From: Erpobdella octoculata
Taxonomy: Eukaryota > Annelida > Clitellata > Hirudinida > Erpobdellidae
NCBI GenBank assembly: GCA_963978895.1
Contig: OZ022244.1
Location: 32,575,432-32,639,431 of the forward strand
Direction of reading: 5' to 3'
DNA length: 64,000 nt
Part shown: piece after piece, positions 52,132-62,800 of the stretch
How the letters are laid out: each line of letters starts with the position of its first letter
How positions within the stretch are numbered: position 1 is the first letter of the stretch
Made by a program: the position numbers and the translations under genes
Notes under the pieces: generated by a model
Database searches by the model: none
Told to the model about the DNA's origin: nothing
Seen by the model: only the letters and a program-made list of their open reading frames with translations

Positions 52132-55100
52132 AAGGAGAATTATGGTATTGTTGATCTTGACAATAATGGTATTCTTGTTGATGATGATGATGATTATGGT
52201 ATTGTTGATGATGATTATGATATTGTTGATGATGAATTCAGTTATTGTCAATCAGCTATTAAAGAATTTTTTAAAATTATATTATAAATTTTTTAATTGT
52301 TTAAAATCTCAAAACAAATAGTGAAGCAATTGTTTTTTTTTAATATTTTTTATTAATTATACTATTTAATAGTAATATATAAATAATAATAATATATATT
52401 CGTATTATTTTCTCCAGATGGAAGCGTAGTAGTGAAATTTGTCGTCCCTTGGATAGAACCGGCCTCGTATTTCCTTCTCAGGTTGTTGACTCTGACGTTC
52501 TAATGTAACAAAAGACATTCTATTGCAACAAACAAACGTGTTCATGACATTCTACTGTAACAAACTAGTTCATTACATTCTATTGTAACAAATGTATTCA
52601 TGAATGTTTTTTCATTATATGTGCTTTCATCTAAGCATTTTCAGTTTTATATCAATACAAGATGCTTCATTGACTTTGGAGCCCTAGATGGGTCAATTTT
52701 TCTATCGGGTCCAACCCGTTTTTACAAGCACAAAGTCTTAATAGTCTGGTGGCTAAGCGGTAAAGCGTTCGCCTGTCGGCTTGTAGGTTGGCGGTTCGAA
52801 TCTCACTGGCATCACCATCGTAGCTCCCTTAAGCAAGGAGTTTACACGCATAGCTCAGGTTAAGTGTCTCGCGGGGTTAACAACTCCTTTCACTAACCTT
52901 AAAAAAAAAAAATAAAATAATGGTCTTGGCATGATCCGTGCCGACATCGTCCCGGACCTGGCTCGTTTTGACGACCTTTACACGAAGAACTATTGACCTA
53001 TGCAGGGCTCTCAATTGGCTGACACCATCATCATTCGTAGTTTCTTTGTCGTTTCAGAGGGTCAGGAAGCGTTGACTTGAAACTGGACTTCAACCGACCG
53101 GCTGACCGGCGGAGCGGTGGAAATCCTCAGCTGGATTTGTTCGTTCGCTCCAGGTGCTCTCCCTCGATTTATCTCAAATCTTCTCTCAAACAAGTCCTCG
53201 GACAGGTTTGTTTGTTTGTAGTCGTTTCGTATTCAGGTGTATTAATGATGATGAAGTGTTGCACGAGCCTTTGTAGTTGTTTTGTATTCAGCTTTATTAA
53301 GGATATTAATGTTATTAAAACTCATTTTAAAATAAATTTTTTTTACATTTTTATTTTTTTGCAAAACTCATTCTTGAATATTGCATTGTAATCAAAATAT
53401 GAAGAAGATCTATCATCAAGAAGTGACTCAAAAATCGATTGGAAAAATAGAAACAGAGATTAAAAGTTTAAAAAAATAATTTATAAAAAAAAAACTAATA
53501 TTCGTTAATTTTAAATACGTTATTTATGATGCAAAAGTATTATAAAATATTATTAAACTATTGGTCAGTTTTTTTTTAAACGAGTAATTCATAAAGCGGA
53601 ACGTACGAAACCGGCAGCGACCAGTCAGTCTGAGGTTAAATTTTGTAATTGGGCCATTGCAGTAAAGCGGAATGCTGACCACAAAATTACGAATGAGCGC
53701 TGACCAGCCAGCCAGTCAGAGTCTAAATTTTGTAATTTATATAAACATTTATTTGTTTTATCTATTTTATAAATATTTAAAGATGAGCTTTCTTTATATA
53801 AATATTTATTTGTTTTATTTATTTAAAATATTTAAGGATGAGCTTTCTTTATATAAATATTTATTTGTTTGATTATATTTTATTATATTTAAAGATGATC
53901 TTTCTTTATATAAATGTTACACATTTTCAGTACGTGAGAATCCACCTGGTGTACATACCGACGTTCCTTGTCCTCCAAGTACTATTGGTTTTATTGAATC
54001 AGATCGTTGCATCAATTAACCAGGGTTGGTTATCACCGTATATTGCCGTCATACTCATCATTAGCATCATCACTTATCATCATCAATACCATCATCATCG
54101 CCATCATCACTGCATCATCATCATCATCATCACCACCATCATCATTGCCATAATCATCGTCATTATTATCGTTATTGAAAAGTTATGTTTTTAATATATT
54201 CGGAGATGATTCAGTGTAAGTCATATTTTATTTTATTTTATTCTTCATATAAATATTTATTTGTTTTATTTATTTTATAAATATTTAATGATGAGCTTTC
54301 TTTATATAAATATTTATTTTATAAGTATTTCATTATATTTAAAGATGAGTTTTCTTTATTTAAATATTTATTTGTTTTATCTATTTTATAAATATTTAAA
54401 GATGAGCTTTCTTTATATAAAAATTTATTTATTTAAAATATTTAAAGATGAGCTTTCTTTATATAAATATTTATTGTTTGATTATATTTTATTATATTTA
54501 AAGATGATCTTTTTTTAATATAAATGTTAATTTCTTTTATTTTTGTATTTTATAAATATTTAAAGACGATCTTCCTACACCTGACTCGATCGAATGTCTC
54601 ATGCGATGGTCCAACTTCATCATCCTCATTCCCGTTCTTCTTATCGGCAAGATCTTTCTTGTGTAAGTAAATTTTTTCGTTTTTTTCGTTATATTAAATA
54701 CTATTTAGTGAGTGATAGTTTTTTTCCTATATTTATTAACTTATATTAAAAATAAATTACGATTAACGGTTAGACGTGCTAAATAATTAATATCGATTAA
54801 ACAAATAAACAGTTTTTTTTCCTTTGATCTTTTAAAATAAATCTAGAGCTACCGGTTTGAACGGAGTTTTGAAACGCGTCGGAATACCGGAGGATGACAT
54901 GGACTACTTGCAGGAGAGAAACGTTTGGAATCCTATGTCTTTTATCATGCTCTTCTGTTCATCCTATCTGGTCGTCTTCGTCTTGGCGTTCGTCCTGAAA
55001 TTCCTGTTCGCGATTCTGGCGTCCGTTTTCTCGTTGTTCTCAAAGAGGCAAGTTTGAGTTGGTTTGTTGTTGTTAGTGTAGTTTTTTTTTACATTTATTT

Positions 55101-56937
55101 GAGTTGGTTTGTTGTTGTTAGTGTAGCTTTTTTTTTACATTTATTTGAGTTGGTTTGTTGTTAGTGTAGCTTTTTTTACATTTATTTGAGTTGGTTTGTT
55201 GTTAGTGTAGCTTTTTTTTACATTTATTTGAGTTGGTTTGTTGTTGTGTAGCCCGTTTACATTTATTTTTTATTTAGTTATTTTTATTTGATAATTTTCA
55301 AGATAACTGCTTATATCTTGTGTTTCTCTTACTATTAAATAAGAACCATAATAAGAATAATTTTAAAATTATAATTAATAATAATTGTTATGCAAATGAA
55401 AATATTAAAAACAAATAGTTAGTTAATTTACGTTAACGTTTAGATTCCGGCACGCAAGGAAATGCATGACAGCTTTTCATTTGTGCATTCTTCCGACTGC
55501 TCTGATCCTGACTTTCTGCTTTTGCGGATCTTTGGGACTTCTTCTCGTGGTTGTTTTCTATTTCTTTAAGGTAATTTTAATTATTTTTTTTTTATTGTAA
55601 AGATGAATTAATGAAAGTGTTATTTTAAATGGCCTTTTGATTTAAAAAAAGAAAAAGAAATTGCTGCAGCTTCAAAGTCGAATTATGTTTTCTATAATTT
55701 AGACTGCCTGAGAGAGAGTGGATTAATATTATTTTTTATTTTTTTATGAGATTTTTTTTTCACTAAAATATTTGTTTTCAGATCTGTTTTGGACTTTTTT
55801 AATTTTTTTAAGCATACTGAACACTTAGATTTTCTTGATTTTTACCATTTTTTTAGAACTCTGCAAGTATATATTAAATATAATATAATTATCTAAAAAG
55901 TATTTTTTTTTTAAATAATTGTTTAAATTATGCTAAAACTGATGAACATCTGTTTTTGTTTATCTTCGTAGGCGTGGTTGAGTCAATCGAAGAATAGAAA
56001 TCTGTTCAACTTTAACGTCACGTTACTCGTTTTGAGTTTGTGTCATTTTCTTATGAACTTCATGATCCTGTCAATCTGCTTCCAAGATATTTCAAAGTAA
56101 GTTTACTTTTAACTTCTGGTTTATAACATTTCCTTGTGTTTTTACTACATTTAATATTAAAAGTTTATTTATTATGCTTAATTGTGTGAAATAAATTTCG
56201 TCTGAAATCTATTCGATCGAAATGTCACCGTTCATTCGTAAACAGATTCAAAAAACACGGAGATCCAACGTTTGTTCATGCGTTCGTTTCCATGACTACG
56301 AGTTGCTTTCTTGTTTTTCTTCCTTCTCCTTTGCCTTTGAGGTAGTTTTACTGTTTTTTTTATTATTATTGACAAATTTATGCATGACATTGGTTAATTT
56401 TTTCTCACGATTGCCAAATATAAAACATCTATAAATAGTTTTTTTTTTTTAAATCTATTAATTATCAGCAATCTGGTCTATTTGGCGAAACTGCTTCTAA
56501 ATCATCGAATGAAACTTTAAATATCTAAATTTCACTGTAATTAATCAAATAGATTGTTTAATTATTTAAAATAATCTCTTTTAATTAAATGAAACTTTGA
56601 ATTATATAAAATCCACTGTAATTAATCAAATAAATTGTTTAATTGTTTGAAATAATTTCTTTTAATTTCGTCCGTTCGTTCCGACAGTCGGCCTTGGATC
56701 GGTCGGACGCTATCCATCCTCCTCTACCTGGTTTGCCTCGCGACGTCTTCCCACTCGTCGGTCTCCGCTTATCTCGTCTCGTACTTCGTCGACATCGCAT
56801 TCTTCCTTCTCCTCTTCGCCTCGATCTCTTCGGCCGTTCTCGACTCCGCACGTTTCCGGAACTTTTTCGCTTCTCCGTCGAATCTCCAGCAGGAATTCTC
56901 CGACGTGGGATTTCGTGAACTGGGAGGCGTTTTATGA
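44012..56937 (+). CDS. PGAP1: GPI inositol-deacylase PGAP1, 25 exons, 934 residues
   Basis: Exons: 44012-44206, 44639-44706, 44785-44861, 45046-45131, 45611-45653, 47120-47208, 47655-47909, 48293-48331, 48636-48688, 49227-49293, 49478-49639, 50344-50415, 50741-50793, 51071-51140, 51415-51489, 51853-52051, 52418-52481, 53058-53205, 53931-54024, 54566-54662, 54847-55047, 55444-55570, 55972-56096, 56246-56341, 56688-56937. All phases close, giving 2805 nt (human 922 aa). PGAP1 removes the inositol acyl chain from GPI anchors in the ER, allowing ER exit. An N-terminal membrane anchor (~20-45) leads to GIPILYLHGNAGSY and the lipase serine motif GHSMGG (Ser185), split by intron 6 after GHSM. LSVPEVWMSLDH, LVVYVP-like VVVVVPESS and KQVLGQ match the lumenal domain; several hydrophobic spans follow from ~640 to the end. 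Intron 21 is GC-AG (GAG/GCAAGT). Exon 6's donor (ATG/GTTGCT) is weak but required. Confidence 0.95.
45759..46610. repeat. 417-bp tandem duplication with (TA)n ends, PGAP1 intron 5
   Basis: The segment starting 'atttagcaattcattcatta' at 45759 recurs at 46176 with only a few substitutions (for example gcagaaac against gcagatac). Each copy includes 'gggtcgggccaggtctcggg' and ends in a (TA)n run (46130-46160, 46546-46610). Inferred to be one unit of a repeat duplicated recently, perhaps by slippage between TA tracts. Confidence 0.9.
47270..48245. repeat. Two AT-rich tandem blocks flanking PGAP1 exon 7
   Basis: Block 1 (47270-47530, intron 6): three ~85-95-bp copies of 'aaaatatattatcttgcatt' with 'agttaatttatttat'. 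Block 2 (47950-48245, intron 7): four ~70-bp copies of 'taataataagttttttta' with 'ttttttagctag'. Exon 7 (47655-47909) sits between them. Confidence 0.75.
48915..48976. repeat. (TA)n microsatellite, PGAP1 intron 9
   Basis: About 30 TA units, preceded by (GATT)n at about 48855-48885. Read directly. Confidence 0.9.
49660..50060. repeat. ~100-bp AT-rich tandem repeat, PGAP1 intron 11
   Basis: About four copies of 'ggtaatataatttattttaa' with 'aatatatcatgttattaaat' and 'atttttaaaattgatg'. Divergence is mainly in T-run length. A short tRNA-like piece ('gaatccggaggttg' with upstream 'ctcagtggttt', about 50133-50235) follows. Confidence 0.75.
50400..50640. repeat. 130-bp tandem duplication spanning the exon 12 donor of PGAP1
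   Basis: The 3' end of exon 12 and its donor (gttctaacggacatt/gtaagatta, from 50401) recur 130 bases downstream as gttctgacagacatt/gtaagatta (from 50531). The following ~80 bases are also nearly identical. The downstream copy is an intact but apparently unused donor. Confidence 0.9.
52052..52132. repeat. (GAT)n trinucleotide run starting at the PGAP1 exon 16 donor
   Basis: About 26 GAT units begin at the donor itself (ATTCAG/GTGATGATG). If the intron were retained, the exon frame would continue into about 27 aspartates and further Asp-rich codons up to a TAA at 52285-52287. Confidence 0.95.
52736..52916 (+). mobile_element. tRNA-derived SINE copy in PGAP1 intron 17
   Basis: The same family as 8928-9149, but less alike in the 3' half. 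An A-box-like TGGCTAAGCGGT, 'gcgttcgcctgtcgg', a B-box-like GGTTCGAATCTC and the body 'ttaagcaaggagtttacac', ending in an A-run. It retains a better tRNA-like 5' part than the other copies. Confidence 0.8.
53740..54560. repeat. ~57-bp tandem repeats flanking PGAP1 exon 19
   Basis: The unit 'aagatgagctttctttatat' with 'aaatatttatttgtttta' occurs about three times before exon 19 (53931-54024) and about six times after it. An ATC/CAT-rich tract (54055-54170) lies between. Exon 19 is embedded in the array. Confidence 0.85.
55052..55260. repeat. ~50-bp tandem repeat after the GC donor of PGAP1 exon 21
   Basis: Five copies of 'ttgagttggtttgttgttgt' with 'tagtgtagctttttttta', the first starting within the donor region itself (GCAAGTTTGAGTTGG). 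Confidence 0.9.
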
Positions 56938-57658
56938 AGTCGCGCGGCACGACATCTCGGAGTCCCGACAATGTGACCGATCGTCGTCAGCCAGCAGATC
57001 GTTCATCTCCACTTGACACCTGCCGTCAAGGGGTTTCGTGGAGAGATTTTGCATACCAGCTTTTTTTTTCTTCCATTTTTTTAACTTTATAATTATTTAT
57101 TTACGTTTAATTTATATTTATTATTAAATTATTATAAGATTTTTTTTTCCATCTTCGAACCAGCTGTCTTTTTTATGTACGTTTATACCAATTTATCGAC
57201 TTTATTGAATTTTTTTGTACTCACGATCGATTGAAGTGTGCAGATAATAAGTTAGCTGCGGTTTGTTTTTATTTATTCTTAATCGAAGCCGTGTGATCGC
57301 AGCATTTTTTAGCTGTTTATTTAAGCTGATATTCATATGTTCTACGTTTCATCTTGATCAGAATTTTAAAATTTCAATCATCAAAGTAGTTGTCTTTCTT
57401 AAAATTTTTCATTTCTTTAGAATTTGTATCATCTTCGTCTGTTTGAATTGTTTAAACGATAATCGACAAAACTCAAAATCAAATAGATTTAACACAAATC
57501 ATCATTTTTGTGTGAAAAAATAAAAATTGGTACTAGTCCTACAATCACATTTACATACATGCTTACATACAAACATACAAAAAAACATTCATACATACAT
57601 ACAAACACACACACAAAGAAACATATATATATACATATGCACATACATACATAACTAA
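56938..57658. other. PGAP1 3' UTR and spacer to the transposase frame
   Basis: AT-rich 3' UTR. An AATAAA at 57519-57524 on + is a plausible poly(A) signal, about 580 nt after the stop. A CATA/CACA-rich low-complexity stretch (57545-57650) follows and abuts the stop codon of the minus-strand transposase. Confidence 0.55.
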
Positions 57659-59251
57659 TCAACAGTTGAAATATTGCTTTATCGCCAGTTGTTTTTGTGA
57701 CGCGAAGCGGATGAAGTCCAGCCGACGGTGTATAAATGAGAGATGTTGCACGTCGTCCGGCTTTGCCAGATCGGATTGCTCGAAATACCGCATCAACGTT
57801 TCGACCGCTACGAGCGCTTCCACGTGAGTGACCGGATCCGAAGTTCGGGGCGCGCCGTCCGGAGTTCCTTCTCCCGTCTCGACGACGACGTTGTCATCGG
57901 AGAACGATCGCATGTCGGGTTCGATTTTTACGACGTTCGTCTCGGGCGTCAGTCCGCAGGTCGTTGCGAACGTGTCGTTGACGGAAAGGAATTCTGCCGG
58001 CGTCGCCAGCAAGTCGTCGGCGATGTTGGCGGGACTTTCGAAAAAGTTGCAAAAATTGTGATACGAGTTCGCGGGTAGTTTTTGTTGCGGCACTCCGTTG
58101 GTTTCTGTCGTTTCGTTTGAGACTGACTTAATGCCAGAACGGTGCCAGTAGTCTCTGATAGATTCGGAACTGATTTCATCCCAGCTGAGTTTCGTCCAGC
58201 GAATCGCGTCGCTGACTTCGACTTTTGCCGTTTTATCGGCATCGATGGAGTCGACGTGACACTGTACAAGATAGCGACTGTAGTGCGACTTGAACGTATT
58301 GATGATGCCGGCATCCGTTGACTGGAGATGGTTTTTGAATGTCGTTGGCAGGAACTCGCATCGGATGTTTCTAAGATTGTTAGGTATGACATGACTTAAT
58401 GCGCCATCCACCAGGAGCAGAATGCATCGTCTTTCTTGCACCATCCGTCGATCGAATGACTCAAAAAAAACATCCAAAACTCCGTCCGCTGTTCGCGTCT
58501 CTTTGCTGACGTGATAATCGCAGTACAGGTTTGGATTGAAATTTTTGAAACAATTCAGACTCTTGCCGACGGCCTGCGGCCGTAGCTTGTCGCTGCCGTC
58601 CGCGTTGTAGCATAGCACGACGGAGATGAAGTCTTTCGACACGATCGTTTCTCTGCTTTTGTCTCCGGCCGGAAGGGACCAGTCGGGTAGCGTACGATAA
58701 AATAAGTCTATCTCGTCGAGGTTGTAGATGTCGCGAGGTTCAAACTGTTTAGCAGCTTCGATAACCTGTTGAAGTTCAGAACTACTAACTACTGGAGTAA
58801 CGTCCGAGCTCTCGCTAGACGTTGTCGTCCGATGAACGTTCCTCCTCCCGAAACGCGATTTAAAACGACGCAGCCATCCGTTTGAATACTGGAAATCGGT
58901 CACGTTGAGTTCGGCGCCAAACTGTTTTGCTTTTTCACGCAAAACCGCTTCGGTGACGACGGCGTTTTGTGATCGAGCACCGGAGAACCAAACTTGCAGT
59001 GCCGCTTCCAGCTCGGCGTGCTTGCCGACGTGAAGTTTTTTTGCCGGGTTTGACGACGCACCGCATTCCATCCACTTTTGTTTGTAGGCGATGACGTCGC
59101 CGACTGTACGCCGACTGACTGGCTGATTGAACTGCTCTCCGAACCATTGAGCGATTTGCTGGTGAGTTTTAGACGGATTGTTTTCGTGGTGTACGCATAT
59201 CTCTCGCTTTTGCCAGGCGCTCAAGCAGAACAATTTTCGCTTAGTAGACAT
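57659..59251 (-). CDS. Pogo/Tigger-like transposase (CENP-B-related), intact single exon
   Basis: 530 residues from ATG at 59251 (MSTKRKLFCLSAW...); an upstream in-frame Met at 59353 would add 34 unlike residues. An N-terminal psq/CENP-B-type helix-turn-helix spans ~5-55 (QKREICVHHE, THQQIAQWFGEQF, SRRTVGDVI). A second CENP-B/Tc5-type DNA-binding domain spans ~78-140 (ALQVWFSGARSQNAVVT, GWLRRFKSRFGRRN). A DDE core follows: D179 (YNLDEIDLFYRTLPD), D282 (ILLLVDGALSHV), D313 (LQSTDAGIINTFKSHY). D282 and D313 are separated by 30 residues, as in pogo/Tigger. Usual residues around the triad are altered: DNAPSH is DGALSH and LQPxDxG is LQSTDAG. The frame is GC-richer than its flanks and free of stops. 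No terminal inverted repeats were found. It may be a recently active element or a host gene derived from one. Confidence 0.88.
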   Translation of the reverse strand: MSTKRKLFCLSAWQKREICVHHENNPSKTHQQIAQWFGEQFNQPVSRRTVGDVIAYKQKWMECGASSNPAKKLHVGKHAELEAALQVWFSGARSQNAVVTEAVLREKAKQFGAELNVTDFQYSNGWLRRFKSRFGRRNVHRTTTSSESSDVTPVVSSSELQQVIEAAKQFEPRDIYNLDEIDLFYRTLPDWSLPAGDKSRETIVSKDFISVVLCYNADGSDKLRPQAVGKSLNCFKNFNPNLYCDYHVSKETRTADGVLDVFFESFDRRMVQERRCILLLVDGALSHVIPNNLRNIRCEFLPTTFKNHLQSTDAGIINTFKSHYSRYLVQCHVDSIDADKTAKVEVSDAIRWTKLSWDEISSESIRDYWHRSGIKSVSNETTETNGVPQQKLPANSYHNFCNFFESPANIADDLLATPAEFLSVNDTFATTCGLTPETNVVKIEPDMRSFSDDNVVVETGEGTPDGAPRTSDPVTHVEALVAVETLMRYFEQSDLAKPDDVQHLSFIHRRLDFIRFASQKQLAIKQYFNC

Positions 59252-59842
59252 TAAACGATTGAAATTTAACGGCTCCGTAAACGAAGAACGTTCTGATTTA
59301 TATTGGGTACGCAGGTATGGCAGGCAATATAAATATTGGTTGTGTATACACACCTTTGTAAACTTTTAAAAATAAAAACATGAAGAAACAAAGTAAAAAT
59401 CACGCTTTTATTTAAAATGCAATAAGAAGCTGAAAAAATAAGCAATATCAACTTTTTAAGTTGATCGAAGGCTTATTATTGTGCTTTTATTTAAATGCTG
59501 CATTTTGAATTGTTTATATAATGGGTTTTGTCAATAGAGTCCGATTTGCTTTCAATAAAACTTGTTTTTTTAAAAATATTTAATAAAATTGACTTTTGAG
59601 GACTTTAATTGTCTTTGCTAATTTTCCTGCTGGAACAAGCTAGAGTTATTTTTTACGTAGTTTCAATTATTTTTTATAAAAACGTTTTTATTATAAAAAT
59701 AATATTGATTATAATAAAAAATAACTTATTTATTTACGAGCTGGAAGCTTGGAGAATTACTTTTCTATTGTTTTCAAAATTGTTGAGCATGAATGTTTCC
59801 AGGCGATATTACGCTTGCATGCTTCGCCGCCGACCCGAAAAA
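59252..59842. other. Spacer between divergent transposase frame and QTRT2
   Basis: AT-rich. A short direct repeat (gcttttatttaaa at about 59404 and 59479) is visible. No terminal repeat matching the far side of the transposase was recognised. The plus-strand frame open from 59609 joins the QTRT2 first exon in phase, but its upstream part is low-complexity. Confidence 0.45.
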
Positions 59843-62800
59843 ATGAACTTTTCAGTGCAAGCGAACCAACATGGTTACCGAGTGGGATGCATTGAAGATA
59901 GTTTGGGAAACAAGTTTGAAACTCCTTTGTGCGTACTGTATACAAAATCAGGTATTATTTTATAAATTAAAACTTTTGAATGATTGTGTTAATAGGCTGG
60001 AAAAAATGAAGTTTTTTTTAGATTTAGAATAAATTAAAATGAAGCTCAAGTCCGCTAAAGCTGTTTTTATAATTTTTCTGAATATAATTGGACAATCCAA
60101 TTCCAAGATTTTATTATCCATGCGTTATGCATAAATACTACACTACTCTGACTATCACTAGTAGTCATACTACTCAACTGTAAACATATAAATAGTTACT
60201 AGTGCTGTTGGTTTGCTAGAAGAGTTGTTTTATTTTGTTTCATCTATACAGGTTCGGCACCGTATCTATAAACATATAAATAGTTACTAGTGCTGTTGGT
60301 TTGCTAGAGGAGTTGTTTTATTTTGTTTCATCTATACAGGTTCGGCACCGTATCTATCTCAAGATGTTCTCAAGAAAGCCGACCTGAATTCATCCGTTAT
60401 TATGCACATGCCCGTTAATCATTTGTTAGTAGTTTTATAAAATTTTTATTTCAATTCTATTGACATTTACAATGTTATACATATCATTCTTCTGTTATCA
60501 CCATGTGTCAATTTCTTGTCACCGTTGATGTTATTGAGGTGTTTATCTCGCGAAGATCAATTTTGTTGTTGTTGATCGTTTTTGCAAATTTTCTGTTTTT
60601 TCACCACCCTCTTTCCAAATTTTTGTTTACTGAGCGAGTAAGTGGCATATGTCCTCCATTTGATACCAATAAATAAATAATATTTTTAAAAGCTCAATCT
60701 TTCTATGACCTGTTGTAGTTTATTTATATCTTTTTCCTTTTTCATCTCACCTCAGATCTTAATTAAATAACTCAAACATTAGTGGTTTTTAGTCTAATCA
60801 TCTATGTTCCTTGGTAATTATCGGTTTTAATCATTTTTAAATTTTTTTTTATATTAGTTGCGACCATCAGCAAACGTTGTCGAAGTTTGGCAAAGGTCTT
60901 GAGCACTTCACTGCAAATCAAGTCAGTTTAATATTGAAATAACAAAAAGTGGTTTTTTTATTTTAATTTTAGAATTAATTATCATAATTTATTCTGTTTA
61001 TCTTTCCAACGAGCAGGGAACGCCCGTTTTTTGTTCCGTGCAAGATCCAGCCGTACCCGTTCCCACGGGGTACAACGATTTGAAAGGAGTTGCACTTTGG
61101 GGTAAAAGTGGAAAGTTCAAGGTTAAAACAAGACTTGTTTCAATTTAGTTTGTTTGTTTATCAGCAGTTTTTCAAATTTTAACTCAAGAAAAAAAATCAA
61201 ATTTGTCTTAGAATTTTTACGAATTTGTAATTCTTACAATACTTGACTGAGTCATCAATATTCGTATATTAAGTTTTCTCAACAGGAATGACATGTCGGA
61301 ATTTTTGTTGATATAACTCATTTTTTCAGACTAAAATTCATCAATTTGGTTTTTAAATGTATCTTTCAGAACACTTGACTATTCTAATTACTATTTTTAA
61401 AGCACTTTTTAACTGTAATTTTTGTATGTGTGTATGTATGTATGTGTGTGTGTGTATGTATGCATATATATATATTGATAACTGAACAAATAATTTGATG
61501 GTGTCGTCTTTAAATGTCTGACGATTTATTTTTCAACTCGACAGATGAACTGCGACGAATACATGTCTCTGATCGAGACTTGCCGGCCGAACTGGTTTCA
61601 GGCGCTCTGCGACAGCGACACAGATCAGAGCAGCTCGAAAAAGAGGATAAAAAAAAGCGTTGAGAGAACTCTCGATTATCTGGACAGGTGCATCGAGAGA
61701 CGAAACGCTTCGGAAGTAATAATTTTTTTTTTTTTTTTTTTTTAATTTTTGATAAGCTAAGTGGAAAGGAGTTAAACTTCCTCGGGCACTTTGTCTGAGC
61801 TACTTGTGTGTAAACTCCTTGCCTAGGGATCTATGTACCATACCACACAGTCTACTTATTCTTGAACTACGGGGGGCAGTCCTTTAAGGTGCAATTCCGG
61901 GGCAGCCCTTTAAGGTGCAATTAGGGGGAATCCTTTAAGGTGCAATTACGGGGCAGCCCTTTAAGGTGCAATTATGGGGCAGTCCTTTAAGGTGTAATTA
62001 GGGAGCAGCCCTTTAAGGTGCAATTAGGGGGCAGTCCTTTAAAGTGCAATTAGGGGGCAGCCCTTCAAGGTGCAATTACGGGGCAGGCCTTTAAGGTGCA
62101 ATTAGGGGGCAGCCCTTTAAGGTGCAACTACAGGGCAGTCATTTAAGGTGTAATTACGGGGCAGCCCTTTAAGGTGCAATTAGGGGGCAGCCCTTTAAGG
62201 TGTGATTACGGGGCAGCCCTTTAAGGTGCAATTAGGGGCAGCCCTTTAAGGTGCAACTACGGGGCAGTCCTTTAAGGTGTAATTACGGAGCAGCCCTTTA
62301 AGGTGCAATTAGGGGGCAGCCCTTTAAGGTGCAATTATGGGGCAGTCCTTTAAGGTGTAATTATGGGGCAGCCCTTTAAGGTGTAATTAGGGGGCCTGTC
62401 TCTGCAGACCTTCAAGAACGCTGGCGAGATTTGAGATGCAGACTTCAGGTGAACGTTTTACCGAGCAATGCCGCCAGATTCTTTGCACACATTATTATTA
62501 TTATTATTGATGTTATTGTAGTCAGCAAATTGTAAAATATATTTTTTTCCTATTTTTCAAATTTAAATTTTTAAATTTTCAAAACTAAATTAAAAAGATG
62601 ATTAATTTGATTTTAATTTAAACTAAAGAAACTCAAAGATTCCAAGTTACTCGGAGTCATAGAAGGGGGCTACGAACTCCCGGATAGGATCTACTCGGCC
62701 ACGGAAACCGCCAAAAGAGACGTAGACGGTTGTTCTCTTTTTCCTCTTTAGTTAAATTTTAGCATCAAATATTTATTATTATTATCATTATTATCACAAA

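Noticed and set aside
52736..52810. Functional tRNA gene
   Set aside because: The pol III boxes are present but the cloverleaf does not close, and the sequence continues into a SINE body and A-tail shared with other copies.
62401..62455. QTRT2 exon after 'gtctctgcag'
   Set aside because: The frame is out of phase with exon 5 (stop soon after). Skipping it gives the same residue count as human between the conserved Cys and GVIEGG.
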